Origin: JAJPHW01 sp963771505
Lineage (GTDB): Bacteria; Acidobacteriota; Terriglobia; Terriglobales; Acidobacteriaceae
NCBI GenBank assembly: GCA_963771505.1
Contig: CAVYTO010000004.1
Location: 124,001-188,000, forward strand
Direction of reading: 5' to 3'
Length of the DNA stretch: 64,000 bases
The number at the start of each line of letters is the position of its first letter. Within the stretch, counting starts at the first letter, position 1. This document shows, in pieces, positions 44,230-54,555 of this stretch. The notes below the pieces were generated by a model. It was not told where the DNA came from and searched no databases. It was given only the letters and a program-made list of their open reading frames with translations. The translations under genes were made by a program, and so were the position numbers.

Positions 44230-46066
44230 ATGCGCTCCGGGTTGACCAGCGAAAAGGCAAAAAATTCAGGCGGAAATTGGCGGCAGCGAGTACTAGCCCT
44301 GCGCAACGTCCCGCCTACGCTCCGCATCGTGTGGAACTCCGGCCGCGCGATTGTCTCACTGAACTTGGTTTTCCGCGTCGTCGCTTCAGTACTGCCCATT
44401 GTCCTTTTGTGGGTAACCAAGCTGATCATCGATGGCATCGTCCACAAGGTTTCCACTGGCGGCCCGGTACCTCAGCGTTTGTGGTGGCTGGTAGGTGCGG
44501 AGTTCGGCATCGCCGTCGCCAACAGCCTCTTGGCGCGATTTATCGATTTTTTGGACTCGCTTCTAGCTGAAAACTACACCCGTCACGTCAGCATCCTGGT
44601 GATGAAGCATGCCGCCAGCCTGGATCTTCAGGCCTACGAAGATCCGCTGTTTTATGACCGGATGGAGCGCGCCCGTGTACAAGCGACCGATCGCCTGGGG
44701 ATGATTCAATCTATCGGGCGGTTGGTTCAGCAGGTCATTACCGCTGTCCTGATGTCCGCGGCAATTTTCGCGTTTTCTCCTTGGCTGATGTTCTTGCTCG
44801 CCGCCGGAGTTTTGCCCGCATTTCTGGGGGAAAGCCACTTCGCGTTTCTGGGATACGAAAAGAACTTTCGGCAGACGCCAGTTCGACGGCAGATGGATTA
44901 TCTCCGCCAATTGGCTGGAAGCAAAGAAGCCGCGAAAGAACTGAAGCTTTTCGGGTTGAGCGGCTTTCTCTCGGATCGCTTCACGCGCTTATCGAACGAA
45001 GTCTACGATCAGGACGTCTCTCTCGCCCGCCGCCGCTTTGCGGCAACGTCGCTGCTTTCGATGCTTGGCACGATGGGCTATTACGCCGCCTACGTGTTTG
45101 TGATCTGGCGCACCTTGCAGGGTGCTCTGAGCATCGGAACGTTGACGTTTCTGGCTGGCGCAATTCAGCAGGCAAGTCTGAACCTCCAGCAGGTCTTCTC
45201 TACATTGTCGGGAATCGCGGACCAGGCGCTATTTCTCACCGACCTGCTGGCGTTCTTTGCCATGGAGCCGACGATTCGTTCGAAGCCGAACGCGCTGCCT
45301 GCGCCGAAGCATTTCGGCAAGATCGAGTTTCGTGGAGTCTCATTCCATTATCCAGGTAGCGAGCGCCTTATCCTAAACAGGCTGGACTTCACGCTTCATG
45401 CGCGTGAACGCATCGCTTTGATCGGCGAGAATGGACAGGGCAAAACTACAATCGTCAAGCTCATCACCCGCTTGTACGACCCAACCGAAGGCCAAATCTT
45501 GTTGGACGGGGTCGATCTCCGAGAATACCGTCTGGAGGATTTGTACCGCGAGATTGGCGTGATATTCCAGGATTTCATGCGTTATGAAATGACAGCCCGC
45601 GAAAACATCGCCACGGGAAAAATCGAAGAAATCGAAAACCTGGAACTGCCTGCGAAGCGCCGCTGAAAAGAGCCAGGCCGATGAAGTCCTTGCGCGCTTG
45701 CCCCGCAAGTTTGACCAGATGCTGGGGCGGCGGTTCGATGGCGGCGTCGATTTATCCGGCGGAGAGTGGCAGAAAGTTGCTCTGGCGCGTGCCTACCTCC
45801 GGGATGCGCAGCTTCTAATTCTGGACGAACCGACGGCGGCCCTTGACGCGCGCAGCGAGTTCGAAGTCTTTCGCCGCTTTAGCGAATTGACCACGGATAA
45901 AATGGCTTTGTTCATCTCTCACCGCTTTTCGACGGTGAGAATGGCGGATCGCATTGTCGTGCTCGAAGACGGCGCAATTGCCGAGCAGGGAAATCATCAG
46001 CAATTGGTGAGTCTTGCCGGGCGCTACGCGGAAATGTTCGAGATGCAGGCTGCCAGTTACCGCTGA
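44230..46066 (+). pseudogene. ABC exporter (TM-ATPase), broken by a +1 frameshift
   Basis: The reading frame 44230-45666 gives six membrane helices and the first half of an ATPase (Walker A GENGQGKTT, Q-loop FQDFMRYEMTAREN). It then stops in TGA. The second half continues in another frame from about 45650, with signature LSGGEWQKVALARAYL, Walker B LLILDEPTAALD and H-loop FISHRFSTV. Removing one C from CTGCCTGCG at 45649-45650 restores an intact protein of about 611 residues (E-L-L-R-S-A-A-E). This may be a sequencing error, a phase-variable site or a recent pseudogene. Downstream reading continues into the glucan synthase (TGATG overlap). A start at TTG 44221 is also possible. Confidence 0.8.
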
Positions 46067-49000
46067 TGGATACATCGATGCCGCAAACCATGCAACCGGG
46101 GACGATCGACGCGAACGGCAGACAGCCGGAAGCGGAGGCCCGAGGCCCGCTTGTAGCGGAGTTAGAAGCGTCCGGGCGGAGAGTCGCGAGCCGCTTGAGC
46201 TGGATGCCGGGAGTTCGATGGTCGCGCACATGCCCCGAACGTGTTCGCAACCTGGAAAAGCGTCTCAATCGTGCTTTTCAAGCAGAGGCCGACGCGAACA
46301 CCGTTCCCGATCCCACCCTGCCGAGCTTTCGTGAAAATGCCCCTCTTCTGGCTAGCACGTTCCATGAGGTGAGGGAATCGACGCGCCGGATTTGCCGGCT
46401 GCCCCATGTACGCACACCAGAAGGCAAAGTGTTGCCGCGAGTGATGGCCATCGCTGAAGGTCTGGTTGAAAGTTCGGGTTCCCATTGCGACGAAGAAACT
46501 TTTTCTGCGTTCATTCGCGGTTTCCAGGAAAGCACCGCTCTTGATTTGGCCGAGCTGTGGACGCTCAGCTCCGCGCTGAAGATGATTTTGCTCGAGCATC
46601 TCTTGGCGAGCCGTGAAAAAACACAATCGGACCACGCAGAACAACAATCCTCGATGGACTCGCTGCGTGCCGTCAACGTGACCCCGTGGCGGGTGGTAGT
46701 TGAGCCGTTCATTCTTTTTGACCGCACCCTGGCGCAGGATCCAGCCGGGGCATACAGCCGCATGGAATCTGAAAGCCGCGACTTATACCGGGATGCAGTG
46801 GCAAAGATCGCCGCCCATTCCGAACTGAATGAACAGGAAGTAGCGTTGCGAGCATTGGAGCTAGCGCAGAAAGCAAAGAATTCCTCAGGCTCCGATCCTC
46901 GCAGGACCGCTCGCTTTTCTCACATTGGGTATTACCTGGTGGCCGAGGGCGAGAAGGAGTTGCGCGAGAAGAGCGATTTCCGTCCGCCATTTCCTGAGCG
47001 GGTCCGAACCGTTCTCAAATCGCGCCCGGACGATTTGTACGTTCCCAGCATCGTGCTATTCACGGTCGTGATCGCGGCCATCGTCGCTAATTTCTCAGGA
47101 TTCACCCAGTCATCGTTTGAACTTTGGGTTCTAACCCTGGCGGCGCTCGCGATCCCATGCTCGGAAACAGCCGTTCAGTTGGTGAACTACTTCGCGACGT
47201 CGCTCCTCACTCCCCAAATCCTGCCAAAATTAAACTTTGCCGGCGGCATCCCGGACGATTGTGTTTCCTTGGTCACCATTCCAGCGTTGCTGCTGAATGA
47301 AGGCCAGGTGCGCAAGCTGGTCGAGGATATCGAAGTACGCTTCCTGAGTAACTACGATCGGAACCTGCACTTTGCGCTGCTGACGGATCTCCCGGATTCG
47401 ATCGCAGCGCCGCAACCTGGCGACGATCCCCTCGAAATTCTTTGCGCCCAGCTAATTCGCGACCTTAATGCGAAGTACCGGCGTCCCGACCACGGCGGAT
47501 TCTTCCTGCTTCACCGCGCCCGCCGCTACAATCCTCGCGAACGCGCGTGGATGGGTTGGGAACGTAAACGCGGGAAACTGATCGAACTTAATCGCTACCT
47601 TCGTGGCGAACACACGGAGTACGCCCAGCAAATCGGGGACCTGAGCAAGCTCCCGTCCGTGCGCTTTGTGATTTGCCTGGATGCCGACACCCTGCTTCCA
47701 CGAGGCGTCGCCCATCGATTGATCGGGGCCATGGCTCATCCCCTGAATCAGGGAATTATCGACCACCGAAAGAACATCGTTGAAGCGGGCTACGGATTGT
47801 TGCAGCCGCGCGTGGGCGTGAGCGTGCGCAGCGCGGCCCGGTCCCGTCTAGCGAAGATATATTCGGGACAGACGGGCCTCGACATTTACACCCGCGCCAG
47901 CTCGGACGTCTATCAGGATCTTTACGGCGAAGGCAGCTACGTTGGCAAGGGGATTTACGAAGTCGACGTCCTGCATAAAGTTTTAGACGGCCGTTTCCCC
48001 ACAAATCTCTTGCTGAGTCATGACCTGATCGAAGGGGCCTACGTCCGCGCAGGGTTGGCCAGCGACATTGAAATTATCGAGGACTATCCCTCGCACTACA
48101 GCGCCTACAACCGCCGGAAACATCGCTGGCTTCGCGGAGACTGGCAAATTGCAGAGTGGATGCTGAGTAAAGTCCCGGGAGCGCACGGCGAAAAAGTTCA
48201 GAATCCAATTTCGCTGGTATCGCAGTGGAAGATTTTCGACAATCTCCGGCGCAGCATGGTGGAACCGGCAACGTTTGTGCTTTTTCTGATGGGGTGGTTG
48301 GTGCTTCCCGGCACGGCTGCCTACTGGACGCTTGTGACCTGCGCGCTGTTGTTCTTCCCGGAGTGGTGCCGTGCCATGTTTCAGTTGGCCCGTGCCGCGG
48401 CCAAACAAGATCGTCACATCGCGCGGGATGCTGTGGATGCACTCGCCGCTGCGAACGTGGGGATTCTGCTCAACCTGGTTTTTCTCGCTCATCAAATGCT
48501 GCTCTCGCTCGACGCCTTGGTGCGCACTGTGGTTCGCTTGGCCGTCACTCGCGAACGACTGCTTCAATGGGTGACCGCAGCGGAAGAAGAACTCGGTCTC
48601 ATTCCCCGCACGACCCTGGATTTATATTTGGATTGGACTCCGGTCCTCGCGATTGGCATCGGCTTGTTGATTTGGTGGGCGCGTCCGACATCGCTGGCGG
48701 CCGCGTTGCCTGTGCTCTTACTATGGGTGGCCAGCCCATTGATTTCCCGTTGGCTCAATCGATCTCCGAACAGGCAGAGGAAAGAATCCAACGTGGAGAA
48801 GCGATTCCTGCGTCGTATCGCATTGCGGACCTGGCGATTTTTTGCTGAATACGGTGGTCCGGAAAATAATTACCTGATACCGGATAACGTTCGCGAATCC
48901 CCGGAGCTTGCCGACTTACGTTTGTCGCCCACCAACCTGGGCTTTCTTATCAACTCCCGGCAGGTGGCGTGCCAGCTTGGCTACATCACCGTTCCTGAGT

Positions 49001-50517
49001 TCGCAGAATTAACCCTCGGAACTCTGCGCACGACCGCGAGCCTGCGTCTTCATCGAGGCCACCTGTTCAATTGGTACAGCGTCAAGACTTGCGAAGTGCT
49101 TCCGCCGCTCGTGGTGTCGTCGGTGGACAGCGGAAACCTGCTCGCTTCGTTGTGGACTTTGGAGCAAGGATGCCTGGAGATGCTGGGCCAGCCCATCATC
49201 AGTTCAAGTTTGGCCGACGGTATTTCGGATTATTTGCATGAGGGTGTTGCGGCGAAGCGCGTATCGAGAAAGCAGCTTCGCGCCTTCACTCGCGCTCGCC
49301 GCACGGATTGGATGGCAGCAATCACCGAAACTTCGCAGATCCCAGCAACTCAAACCGGGGATTCCGCTCTGACCTCAGAGTGGTTTGTCACCCAGCTTCA
49401 AGAGCGCGTCGCAAAGGTCAAAAATCTCGTCACCGATTTCACGCCCTGGCTCTTGCCCGAGTTCCGCCCGCTTCGAACGCGGCTTGAAAATAGCAAAAGC
49501 GGAAAGTGGGATGAAGTTAAGGTTTCGAACTTGCCCGACTTCATTGAGCAGCTATCGGGGCTTCTCGCCGCCGACACCGGCGTGGACAAGAGTTTGAGCC
49601 GAAGTCTCAAGGAACTATTGCCCAAGGCCAGCGCCAAAGCGGCGGAGCTTATTCACGACCTTCGCGCTATCGCATCCCAGGCTGGCACTTTCGCCGACAA
49701 CATGGATTTTAAGTTTCTTTTTAATCCAGACCGTAAGCTTCTATCGGTGGCGTTCGACGCAAACAAGAACAAGTCGGAGCCTGCATGCTACGACCAACTG
49801 GCTTCCGAATCGCGTGTGGCTACTTTTGTTGCCATCGCAAAAAACGATATTCCGCAAGAGAGCTGGTTTGCCCTGGCCCGGCGTCACGCCGTCAACAACG
49901 AGCGGATTGTGCTCCTCTCCTGGTCGGGTACGATGTTTGAATACCTAATGCCGTCGCTTTGGATGGAAACCCATCCCGACACTCTCCTAGACCGCGCCAC
50001 ACTGGAAGCGGTGCGTGCTCAGCGGGCTTATGGCGATCGACGAAATATTCCTTGGGGAATTTCGGAATCGGGCTACGCCGAGAAGGATGACGGCGGAGGA
50101 TACAAGTATTTTGCTTTCGGATTGCCCGGACTCGCGCTGCGCTCGTCAAACGCCCAGCTTCTGGTGGTCTCGCCGTACTCCACCTTGCTCGCGCTTCACG
50201 TCGATTCCGACGAAGCGTTAAAGAATTTGCGGCGCATGGAACGCGCCGGTTGGCTAGGAGCGCTTGGCTTCTATGAAGCCGTCGATTTTGGCGAAGACGA
50301 AAAGGGAAGACGCCGCCGACAACCCGAAATCGTTCGCTGCTGGATGGCCCACCATCAAGGCATGAGTTTGCTGGCGATCGCCAATTTCCTAGGCGACGGT
50401 GTGGCCCGCCGCTGGTTCCACAAGAACCCCTACGTCCAAGCCACCGAATTATTGCTTCAGGAGAAACCTGTGACCCGAGCAAATCCCCAACTTGGCAGGC
50501 CGCGCTTTGCCGCTTAA
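46066..50517 (+). CDS. Cyclic beta-1,2-glucan-synthase-like protein (GT84 plus glycoamylase-type domain)
   Basis: The protein has 1483 residues. A soluble N-terminal region (1-320) is followed by two membrane helices (about 330-385). The GT84-type glycosyltransferase has LDADTLLPRG near 540, SHDLIEGAYVRAGL and RWLRGDWQ near 686. More helices follow (about 725-905). A C-terminal glycoamylase-type (PF10091) domain (about 955-1470) includes IPWGISESGYAEK and CWMAHHQGMSLLAI. Full NdvB/Cgs proteins have about 2800 residues with a GH94 phosphorylase domain at the end; that is absent here. It would polymerise UDP-glucose to beta-1,2-glucan, possibly linear or of uncontrolled length. The frameshifted exporter is directly upstream. 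Confidence 0.87.
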   Translation: MDTSMPQTMQPGTIDANGRQPEAEARGPLVAELEASGRRVASRLSWMPGVRWSRTCPERVRNLEKRLNRAFQAEADANTVPDPTLPSFRENAPLLASTFHEVRESTRRICRLPHVRTPEGKVLPRVMAIAEGLVESSGSHCDEETFSAFIRGFQESTALDLAELWTLSSALKMILLEHLLASREKTQSDHAEQQSSMDSLRAVNVTPWRVVVEPFILFDRTLAQDPAGAYSRMESESRDLYRDAVAKIAAHSELNEQEVALRALELAQKAKNSSGSDPRRTARFSHIGYYLVAEGEKELREKSDFRPPFPERVRTVLKSRPDDLYVPSIVLFTVVIAAIVANFSGFTQSSFELWVLTLAALAIPCSETAVQLVNYFATSLLTPQILPKLNFAGGIPDDCVSLVTIPALLLNEGQVRKLVEDIEVRFLSNYDRNLHFALLTDLPDSIAAPQPGDDPLEILCAQLIRDLNAKYRRPDHGGFFLLHRARRYNPRERAWMGWERKRGKLIELNRYLRGEHTEYAQQIGDLSKLPSVRFVICLDADTLLPRGVAHRLIGAMAHPLNQGIIDHRKNIVEAGYGLLQPRVGVSVRSAARSRLAKIYSGQTGLDIYTRASSDVYQDLYGEGSYVGKGIYEVDVLHKVLDGRFPTNLLLSHDLIEGAYVRAGLASDIEIIEDYPSHYSAYNRRKHRWLRGDWQIAEWMLSKVPGAHGEKVQNPISLVSQWKIFDNLRRSMVEPATFVLFLMGWLVLPGTAAYWTLVTCALLFFPEWCRAMFQLARAAAKQDRHIARDAVDALAAANVGILLNLVFLAHQMLLSLDALVRTVVRLAVTRERLLQWVTAAEEELGLIPRTTLDLYLDWTPVLAIGIGLLIWWARPTSLAAALPVLLLWVASPLISRWLNRSPNRQRKESNVEKRFLRRIALRTWRFFAEYGGPENNYLIPDNVRESPELADLRLSPTNLGFLINSRQVACQLGYITVPEFAELTLGTLRTTASLRLHRGHLFNWYSVKTCEVLPPLVVSSVDSGNLLASLWTLEQGCLEMLGQPIISSSLADGISDYLHEGVAAKRVSRKQLRAFTRARRTDWMAAITETSQIPATQTGDSALTSEWFVTQLQERVAKVKNLVTDFTPWLLPEFRPLRTRLENSKSGKWDEVKVSNLPDFIEQLSGLLAADTGVDKSLSRSLKELLPKASAKAAELIHDLRAIASQAGTFADNMDFKFLFNPDRKLLSVAFDANKNKSEPACYDQLASESRVATFVAIAKNDIPQESWFALARRHAVNNERIVLLSWSGTMFEYLMPSLWMETHPDTLLDRATLEAVRAQRAYGDRRNIPWGISESGYAEKDDGGGYKYFAFGLPGLALRSSNAQLLVVSPYSTLLALHVDSDEALKNLRRMERAGWLGALGFYEAVDFGEDEKGRRRRQPEIVRCWMAHHQGMSLLAIANFLGDGVARRWFHKNPYVQATELLLQEKPVTRANPQLGRPRFAA

Positions 50518-50557
50518 ATTTATTTGCAAAACCCAAACTCCGAAAGCTAGTCGTTGC

Positions 50558-52069
50558 GTGCCACTTCCATTTGCGCGCGCTGTAATCGCAGTCGCCATCA
50601 CGCTGCTCGCGGTTACTCCGGCGCTATTGAGTCAAACTGTTGCCGGGCCGCAGAGAGTTGTAATCGACGTCAACGCCGCCACGCAACCCTTTCCGCACTA
50701 CTGGGAGCGAATGTTCGGCTCGGGGCGGGCCATCCTCGCGCTGCGTGACGACTATCGCAAAGACTTGCGCGCCGTGAAGTCAGCAACAGGTTTTGAGTAC
50801 GTCAGATTTCACGCCATTTTTCATGATGAAGTCGGAGTCTACGACGAGGATGCGGAGGGCAAGCCGCACTACAACTTCTCATACGTCGATGAAATTTATG
50901 ACGGACTGCTTGCCGAAGGGGTCAAGCCATTTGTCGAACTGAGCTTCATGCCGCGCAAATTGGCGCTCAAGCAGACCGACCATGCTTTTTGGTACAAGCC
51001 GAACACCGAACCTCCCAAAGACTGGCAAAAATGGGACGCGCTCATTGCAGCCTTCACCAATCACTTGATCGAACGCTACGGCCTGGAAGAAGTGAGCCAG
51101 TGGTATTTCGAAGTCTGGAATGAGCCCAATCTCGACTTCTGGTCGGGAGAGCCGCGACAATCCACTTATTGGGAACTCTATGATCACACCGCGCGTGCCA
51201 TCAAAGGCGTAAATTCAAGACTTCGCGTGGGTGGTCCCGCCACCGCGCAGGCGGCGTGGGTGGATGCTTTCATCAAACACTGCGCCGACAATCACGTTCC
51301 CGCCGACTTCGTTTCCACGCATGTCTACGGCGACGATTCATCTCAAGACGTATTCGGCAAACCAGGCGATATCCCTCGCAATGAAATGGTGTGCCGTTCC
51401 GTGCAAAAAGTTCACGACCAGATACAGGCGTCAGCCATGCCGGCGTTGCCGCTCATTTGGAGCGAATTCAATGCTACTTACAAGAACGAAACTCAGATCA
51501 CCGATTCTACCTTCATGGGTCCGTGGCTCGCGGATACGATTGTCCGCTGCAACGGTCTTACGCGGATGATGTCGCTGTGGGCTTTCTCCGACGTGTTTGA
51601 AGAGCAGGGAGTCGTCAAGACCCCGCTTTATGGGGGATACGGTTTAATCGCGGAACGAGATATACCCAAGGCCGCCTTCAATGCGATAAAACTTTTGCAC
51701 CGTCTCGGAGATCAGAGGATCCCAACGGAATCGGATTCCCTCCTGGCAACTCGCCGGAAAGATGGAACTGTCGTGATCGCTCTGTGGAATTACTCCGCTC
51801 CCGACCAAACTGCGGAGCCCAGGCGCTTTGAGTTGAATTTTTCTGGAAGCCGGGCTAGACAGGCCTCGATGTGGCGCGTCGATGACGATCACGGAGATGT
51901 GCGCAAGGCTTACCTAGAAATGAAATCGCCAGCCAGTCCTACCGCATCGCAAATCAAAACTCTTCAGCAAGCAGGGGAACTTGGTAATCCCGAAGCCGTC
52001 GCCGTGAAAGACCACCTGCTGGAAGTGACGGTGCCGTCACACGGGTTGGCTCTGGTCGAGCTTCACTAA
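50558..52069 (+). CDS. GH39-like secreted glycoside hydrolase
   Basis: The 503-residue protein is read from GTG 50558, giving a signal peptide LPFARAVIAVAITLLAVTPALLSQ. TTG 50492 would extend it into the preceding gene. The catalytic barrel (about 35-370) has the GH39-like acid/base motif WYFEVWNEPNLDFW (Glu near residue 186), the nucleophile region LIWSEFNATY (Glu near 302) and a C-terminal beta domain (about 380-500). GH39 enzymes are beta-xylosidases, iduronidases or related; the substrate here is unknown. The position after a glucan synthase suggests processing of the exported glucan. Confidence 0.8.
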   Translation: MPLPFARAVIAVAITLLAVTPALLSQTVAGPQRVVIDVNAATQPFPHYWERMFGSGRAILALRDDYRKDLRAVKSATGFEYVRFHAIFHDEVGVYDEDAEGKPHYNFSYVDEIYDGLLAEGVKPFVELSFMPRKLALKQTDHAFWYKPNTEPPKDWQKWDALIAAFTNHLIERYGLEEVSQWYFEVWNEPNLDFWSGEPRQSTYWELYDHTARAIKGVNSRLRVGGPATAQAAWVDAFIKHCADNHVPADFVSTHVYGDDSSQDVFGKPGDIPRNEMVCRSVQKVHDQIQASAMPALPLIWSEFNATYKNETQITDSTFMGPWLADTIVRCNGLTRMMSLWAFSDVFEEQGVVKTPLYGGYGLIAERDIPKAAFNAIKLLHRLGDQRIPTESDSLLATRRKDGTVVIALWNYSAPDQTAEPRRFELNFSGSRARQASMWRVDDDHGDVRKAYLEMKSPASPTASQIKTLQQAGELGNPEAVAVKDHLLEVTVPSHGLALVELH

Positions 52070-52079
52070 ACACGGTTGA

Positions 52080-53474
52080 CTAGCGTGAACCGCTCTCTGG
52101 TCCAGCCGTCGGCTTGAATCCCGCGCGTTCCATGCCGCGCGTAGCTTCCGCGTTTTTCATGAAAGTGTCCCACACGAAACTGCTGCGAAGATTTTCCGCC
52201 ATCAACATCGTGATTCCGAGATCGATGCCGATCACATCGTTGTCGAACCAATTCGTCAGCGGATTGAAAGCGTCGACGAACCCGTAGCGGCTCCATGCCG
52301 AAGGGTATCGTTTGCGGATATTTCGGAGAACACGCAAAGTTTCTTGCGGCATGAAGGGCAATGACCCTCCGGCAGCGCAGGGAACCACGGTTCCATCGAT
52401 CGGCCCCAGAGCGGGTGGCCCACCCCACACCACATATCCTTGCCGCGAATCGGAAGACGTAATCCCCCACAAGTCTTCGCTGTAATCGGGAAACTGTTTC
52501 GCTAATTCCAGGCAGAATCGACGGTGAACGTCGGTGGCAATTTGCGAATTCTTAAAGTAGTCCGCGTATTTGTCACGCTTGCCCCGGAAATCAAACCAGG
52601 CCTGAGAGTATTGATGCACAAACAGCGGCGCAAACGAACCCACGTATCGCAGCCCGTCGTATTCGAAAGTCGTCCGTTTCCACGCGTTCCACACGTCCAG
52701 CCGCAACGGATAAGCGGAAGAGCCCAGGCCGAGCAGGTACATCATCATCAATTCGCTGTAGTAATCCCAACGGTAGGGAAGAAATCCAATTTCCGGCGTC
52801 CAGCCGTGGGGCAGAAGCGAAGTATCTTCCGACAGCCAGCCCCAATCGACACGGTTGAAAATTTCGAACGCCAGATTGCTGATCTCCGAGTGTTCCTCGA
52901 AATGCGCCCGGCAAGTCAAAATTCCGCACAGCAGGATCGCCGTATCCACCGACGACACTTCCGAATCCCACATGCGTTCGCCCGTAGTAATGTTGGCGAA
53001 GTGATAGAAAAACCCCCGATGGGTCGGAAGCTTTTTCCAGAGAAACCGCAACGTAGCGGCTACCCGCGTACGCGCGTCGGTCGGAGTAATGTAACCACGT
53101 CTTTCCGCGATGCAGAGTGCCGTCAATCCGAAGCCGGTTGCTGCGATGCTGGCCACCACCCCGGTATCGTTCGAGCGCACGTCGCAACGGTCTTTAATGA
53201 GGCCAGTCTGCGGATTGGCTTGCTCCCAAAAAAAGAGGGTGTGCGCTTTCTCAATTTCATCGAGCAGCGCGTCGTCTTCGGCGGATACGCCGGGATTCGT
53301 CGGAAGCGGCGCCGAACCCGCGTGTTCTCCATTTCCCGGACGCGTTTGCAAAGCCCACAGCTTCAGGAAGGGAAGCGATGCCCCCGCACCGGCAATCCTA
53401 AGCAGCGCCTGACGGCGGGATAAAGTTGTTTTTGCGCGGCCTTGCGCGGGTTCAGAAGATGTAGGACGATTCAT
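52080..53474 (-). CDS. Tat-exported glycoamylase-family (PF10091) protein
   Basis: The 464-residue protein has ATG start 53474. A twin-arginine signal SRRQALLRIAGAGASLPFL lies at about 19-37. The alpha/alpha barrel domain contains FFWEQANPQTGLIKDR, VASIAATGFGLTAL, RGFFYHFANI, SSVDTAILLCGIL, LWGITSSDSRQGY and the C-terminal FVDAFNP with IDLGITMLM. This is the Glycoamylase PF10091 pattern also found in the C-terminal part of the upstream glucan synthase. It may hydrolyse beta-1,2-glucan-type chains. It converges on the GH39-like gene, so it is not in the same operon. Confidence 0.82.
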   Translation of the reverse strand: MNRPTSSEPAQGRAKTTLSRRQALLRIAGAGASLPFLKLWALQTRPGNGEHAGSAPLPTNPGVSAEDDALLDEIEKAHTLFFWEQANPQTGLIKDRCDVRSNDTGVVASIAATGFGLTALCIAERRGYITPTDARTRVAATLRFLWKKLPTHRGFFYHFANITTGERMWDSEVSSVDTAILLCGILTCRAHFEEHSEISNLAFEIFNRVDWGWLSEDTSLLPHGWTPEIGFLPYRWDYYSELMMMYLLGLGSSAYPLRLDVWNAWKRTTFEYDGLRYVGSFAPLFVHQYSQAWFDFRGKRDKYADYFKNSQIATDVHRRFCLELAKQFPDYSEDLWGITSSDSRQGYVVWGGPPALGPIDGTVVPCAAGGSLPFMPQETLRVLRNIRKRYPSAWSRYGFVDAFNPLTNWFDNDVIGIDLGITMLMAENLRSSFVWDTFMKNAEATRGMERAGFKPTAGPESGSR

Positions 53475-53543
53475 AGGGACGGAAACGGCAATGTTGCGCA
53501 AGCAACGACAAACAACGGCCCGTACGTTCAATGATTTCAGTGT

Positions 53544-54548
53544 ATGTTACGAAATATGACGGGAGCAACAAAAGTCTCGATCTGGGTTGTAGCTTTGATT
53601 CTGCTTGTGACGGCTGGAATTATGACCTCCTCTGTCATTCGCAAGCGCCGGCGGATCACTCTGAACGGGGCCGTCATCCGGCAGGATTCAGACTTCAATA
53701 AACAAGTTCCGATCGAAGGCGCCCAAGTCACCGCCATCACCGATGAAGTCATGGGGCCCGTGACTACTGACGGGTCCGGCAGGTTCTTGATCACGCTGCC
53801 CCGCGGATTCCGCCGTCGGCAGCCAATAAAATTGCAATTCCGAAAGCCCGGCTACCAACCGTTGGAACTCAGCGAGTTTATCAGCGACCAGATTTATATC
53901 GCGCGTATGGAACCTATCGGAATGCCGGAGAAAAAGGCAGGAATTCCCGGTCAGCCCCAGCAGGTGATTTCCAATGTTAAAGTGCGATATCTGGTGAAGG
54001 CGACGACCGAAGCCAACGTGGGCAGCACGGTCAAAACATTTCAGGTCGAAAACAAAGGCAATATTCCCTGCAAGGGCCAGCCTGTTTGTTCTCCGGACAG
54101 AAAGTGGAAGGCCAACACATCCTCCGCGGTTATGGACGCGGGGCAGGGTAACGAATTTCGTAATCTCCGCATTTCATGCATTGCAGGACCCTGCCCGTTC
54201 ACGAGCGTGGAGCAAGAAGTGTTTTCCAACGACGGAAGGACCGTTACCCTGGTGGCCCGCGACTGGTCAGACACCGCGACTTTTCTTGTCGAGGCGGAAG
54301 TCGTGCACCCTATGGTGAGCGATACAGTGAGAGAAGCCTATCCGGTGATTTTCGGACCGGCGTTGAGCTTCAGCGTTCCGCAGTCTTCCGAAGGGCCAAG
54401 TTTGGAAGCGGAACTGAACGGAGACGCAACGGTGTTTCCTCTGGGACCGAACCTATCGTTAAGTTGGGCGCAATGCACTGACGGGCACAGCAAAGACCTG
54501 TCGACGGTTTTCAGGTGTGAGCTAAAGCCCGGTTACCGCTTCCGCTAG
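53544..54548 (+). CDS. Membrane-anchored protein with carboxypeptidase-regulatory-like domain
   Basis: The protein has 334 residues. A single N-terminal helix (about 11-29) is followed by a basic RKRRR. Then comes an Ig-like fold, LNGAVIRQD, VPIEGAQVTAI, TTDGSGRFLITLPRGF (about 40-115), like a CarboxypepD-regulatory domain. The rest (about 145-330) is beta-rich with paired cysteines (CKGQPVCSP, CIAGPC, CELKPG), suggesting an extracytoplasmic domain with disulfides. No known family is recognised for it. It is divergent from the glycoamylase gene, with 69 bases between. Confidence 0.65.
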   Translation: MLRNMTGATKVSIWVVALILLVTAGIMTSSVIRKRRRITLNGAVIRQDSDFNKQVPIEGAQVTAITDEVMGPVTTDGSGRFLITLPRGFRRRQPIKLQFRKPGYQPLELSEFISDQIYIARMEPIGMPEKKAGIPGQPQQVISNVKVRYLVKATTEANVGSTVKTFQVENKGNIPCKGQPVCSPDRKWKANTSSAVMDAGQGNEFRNLRISCIAGPCPFTSVEQEVFSNDGRTVTLVARDWSDTATFLVEAEVVHPMVSDTVREAYPVIFGPALSFSVPQSSEGPSLEAELNGDATVFPLGPNLSLSWAQCTDGHSKDLSTVFRCELKPGYRFR

Positions 54549-54555
54549 GTTGGCC

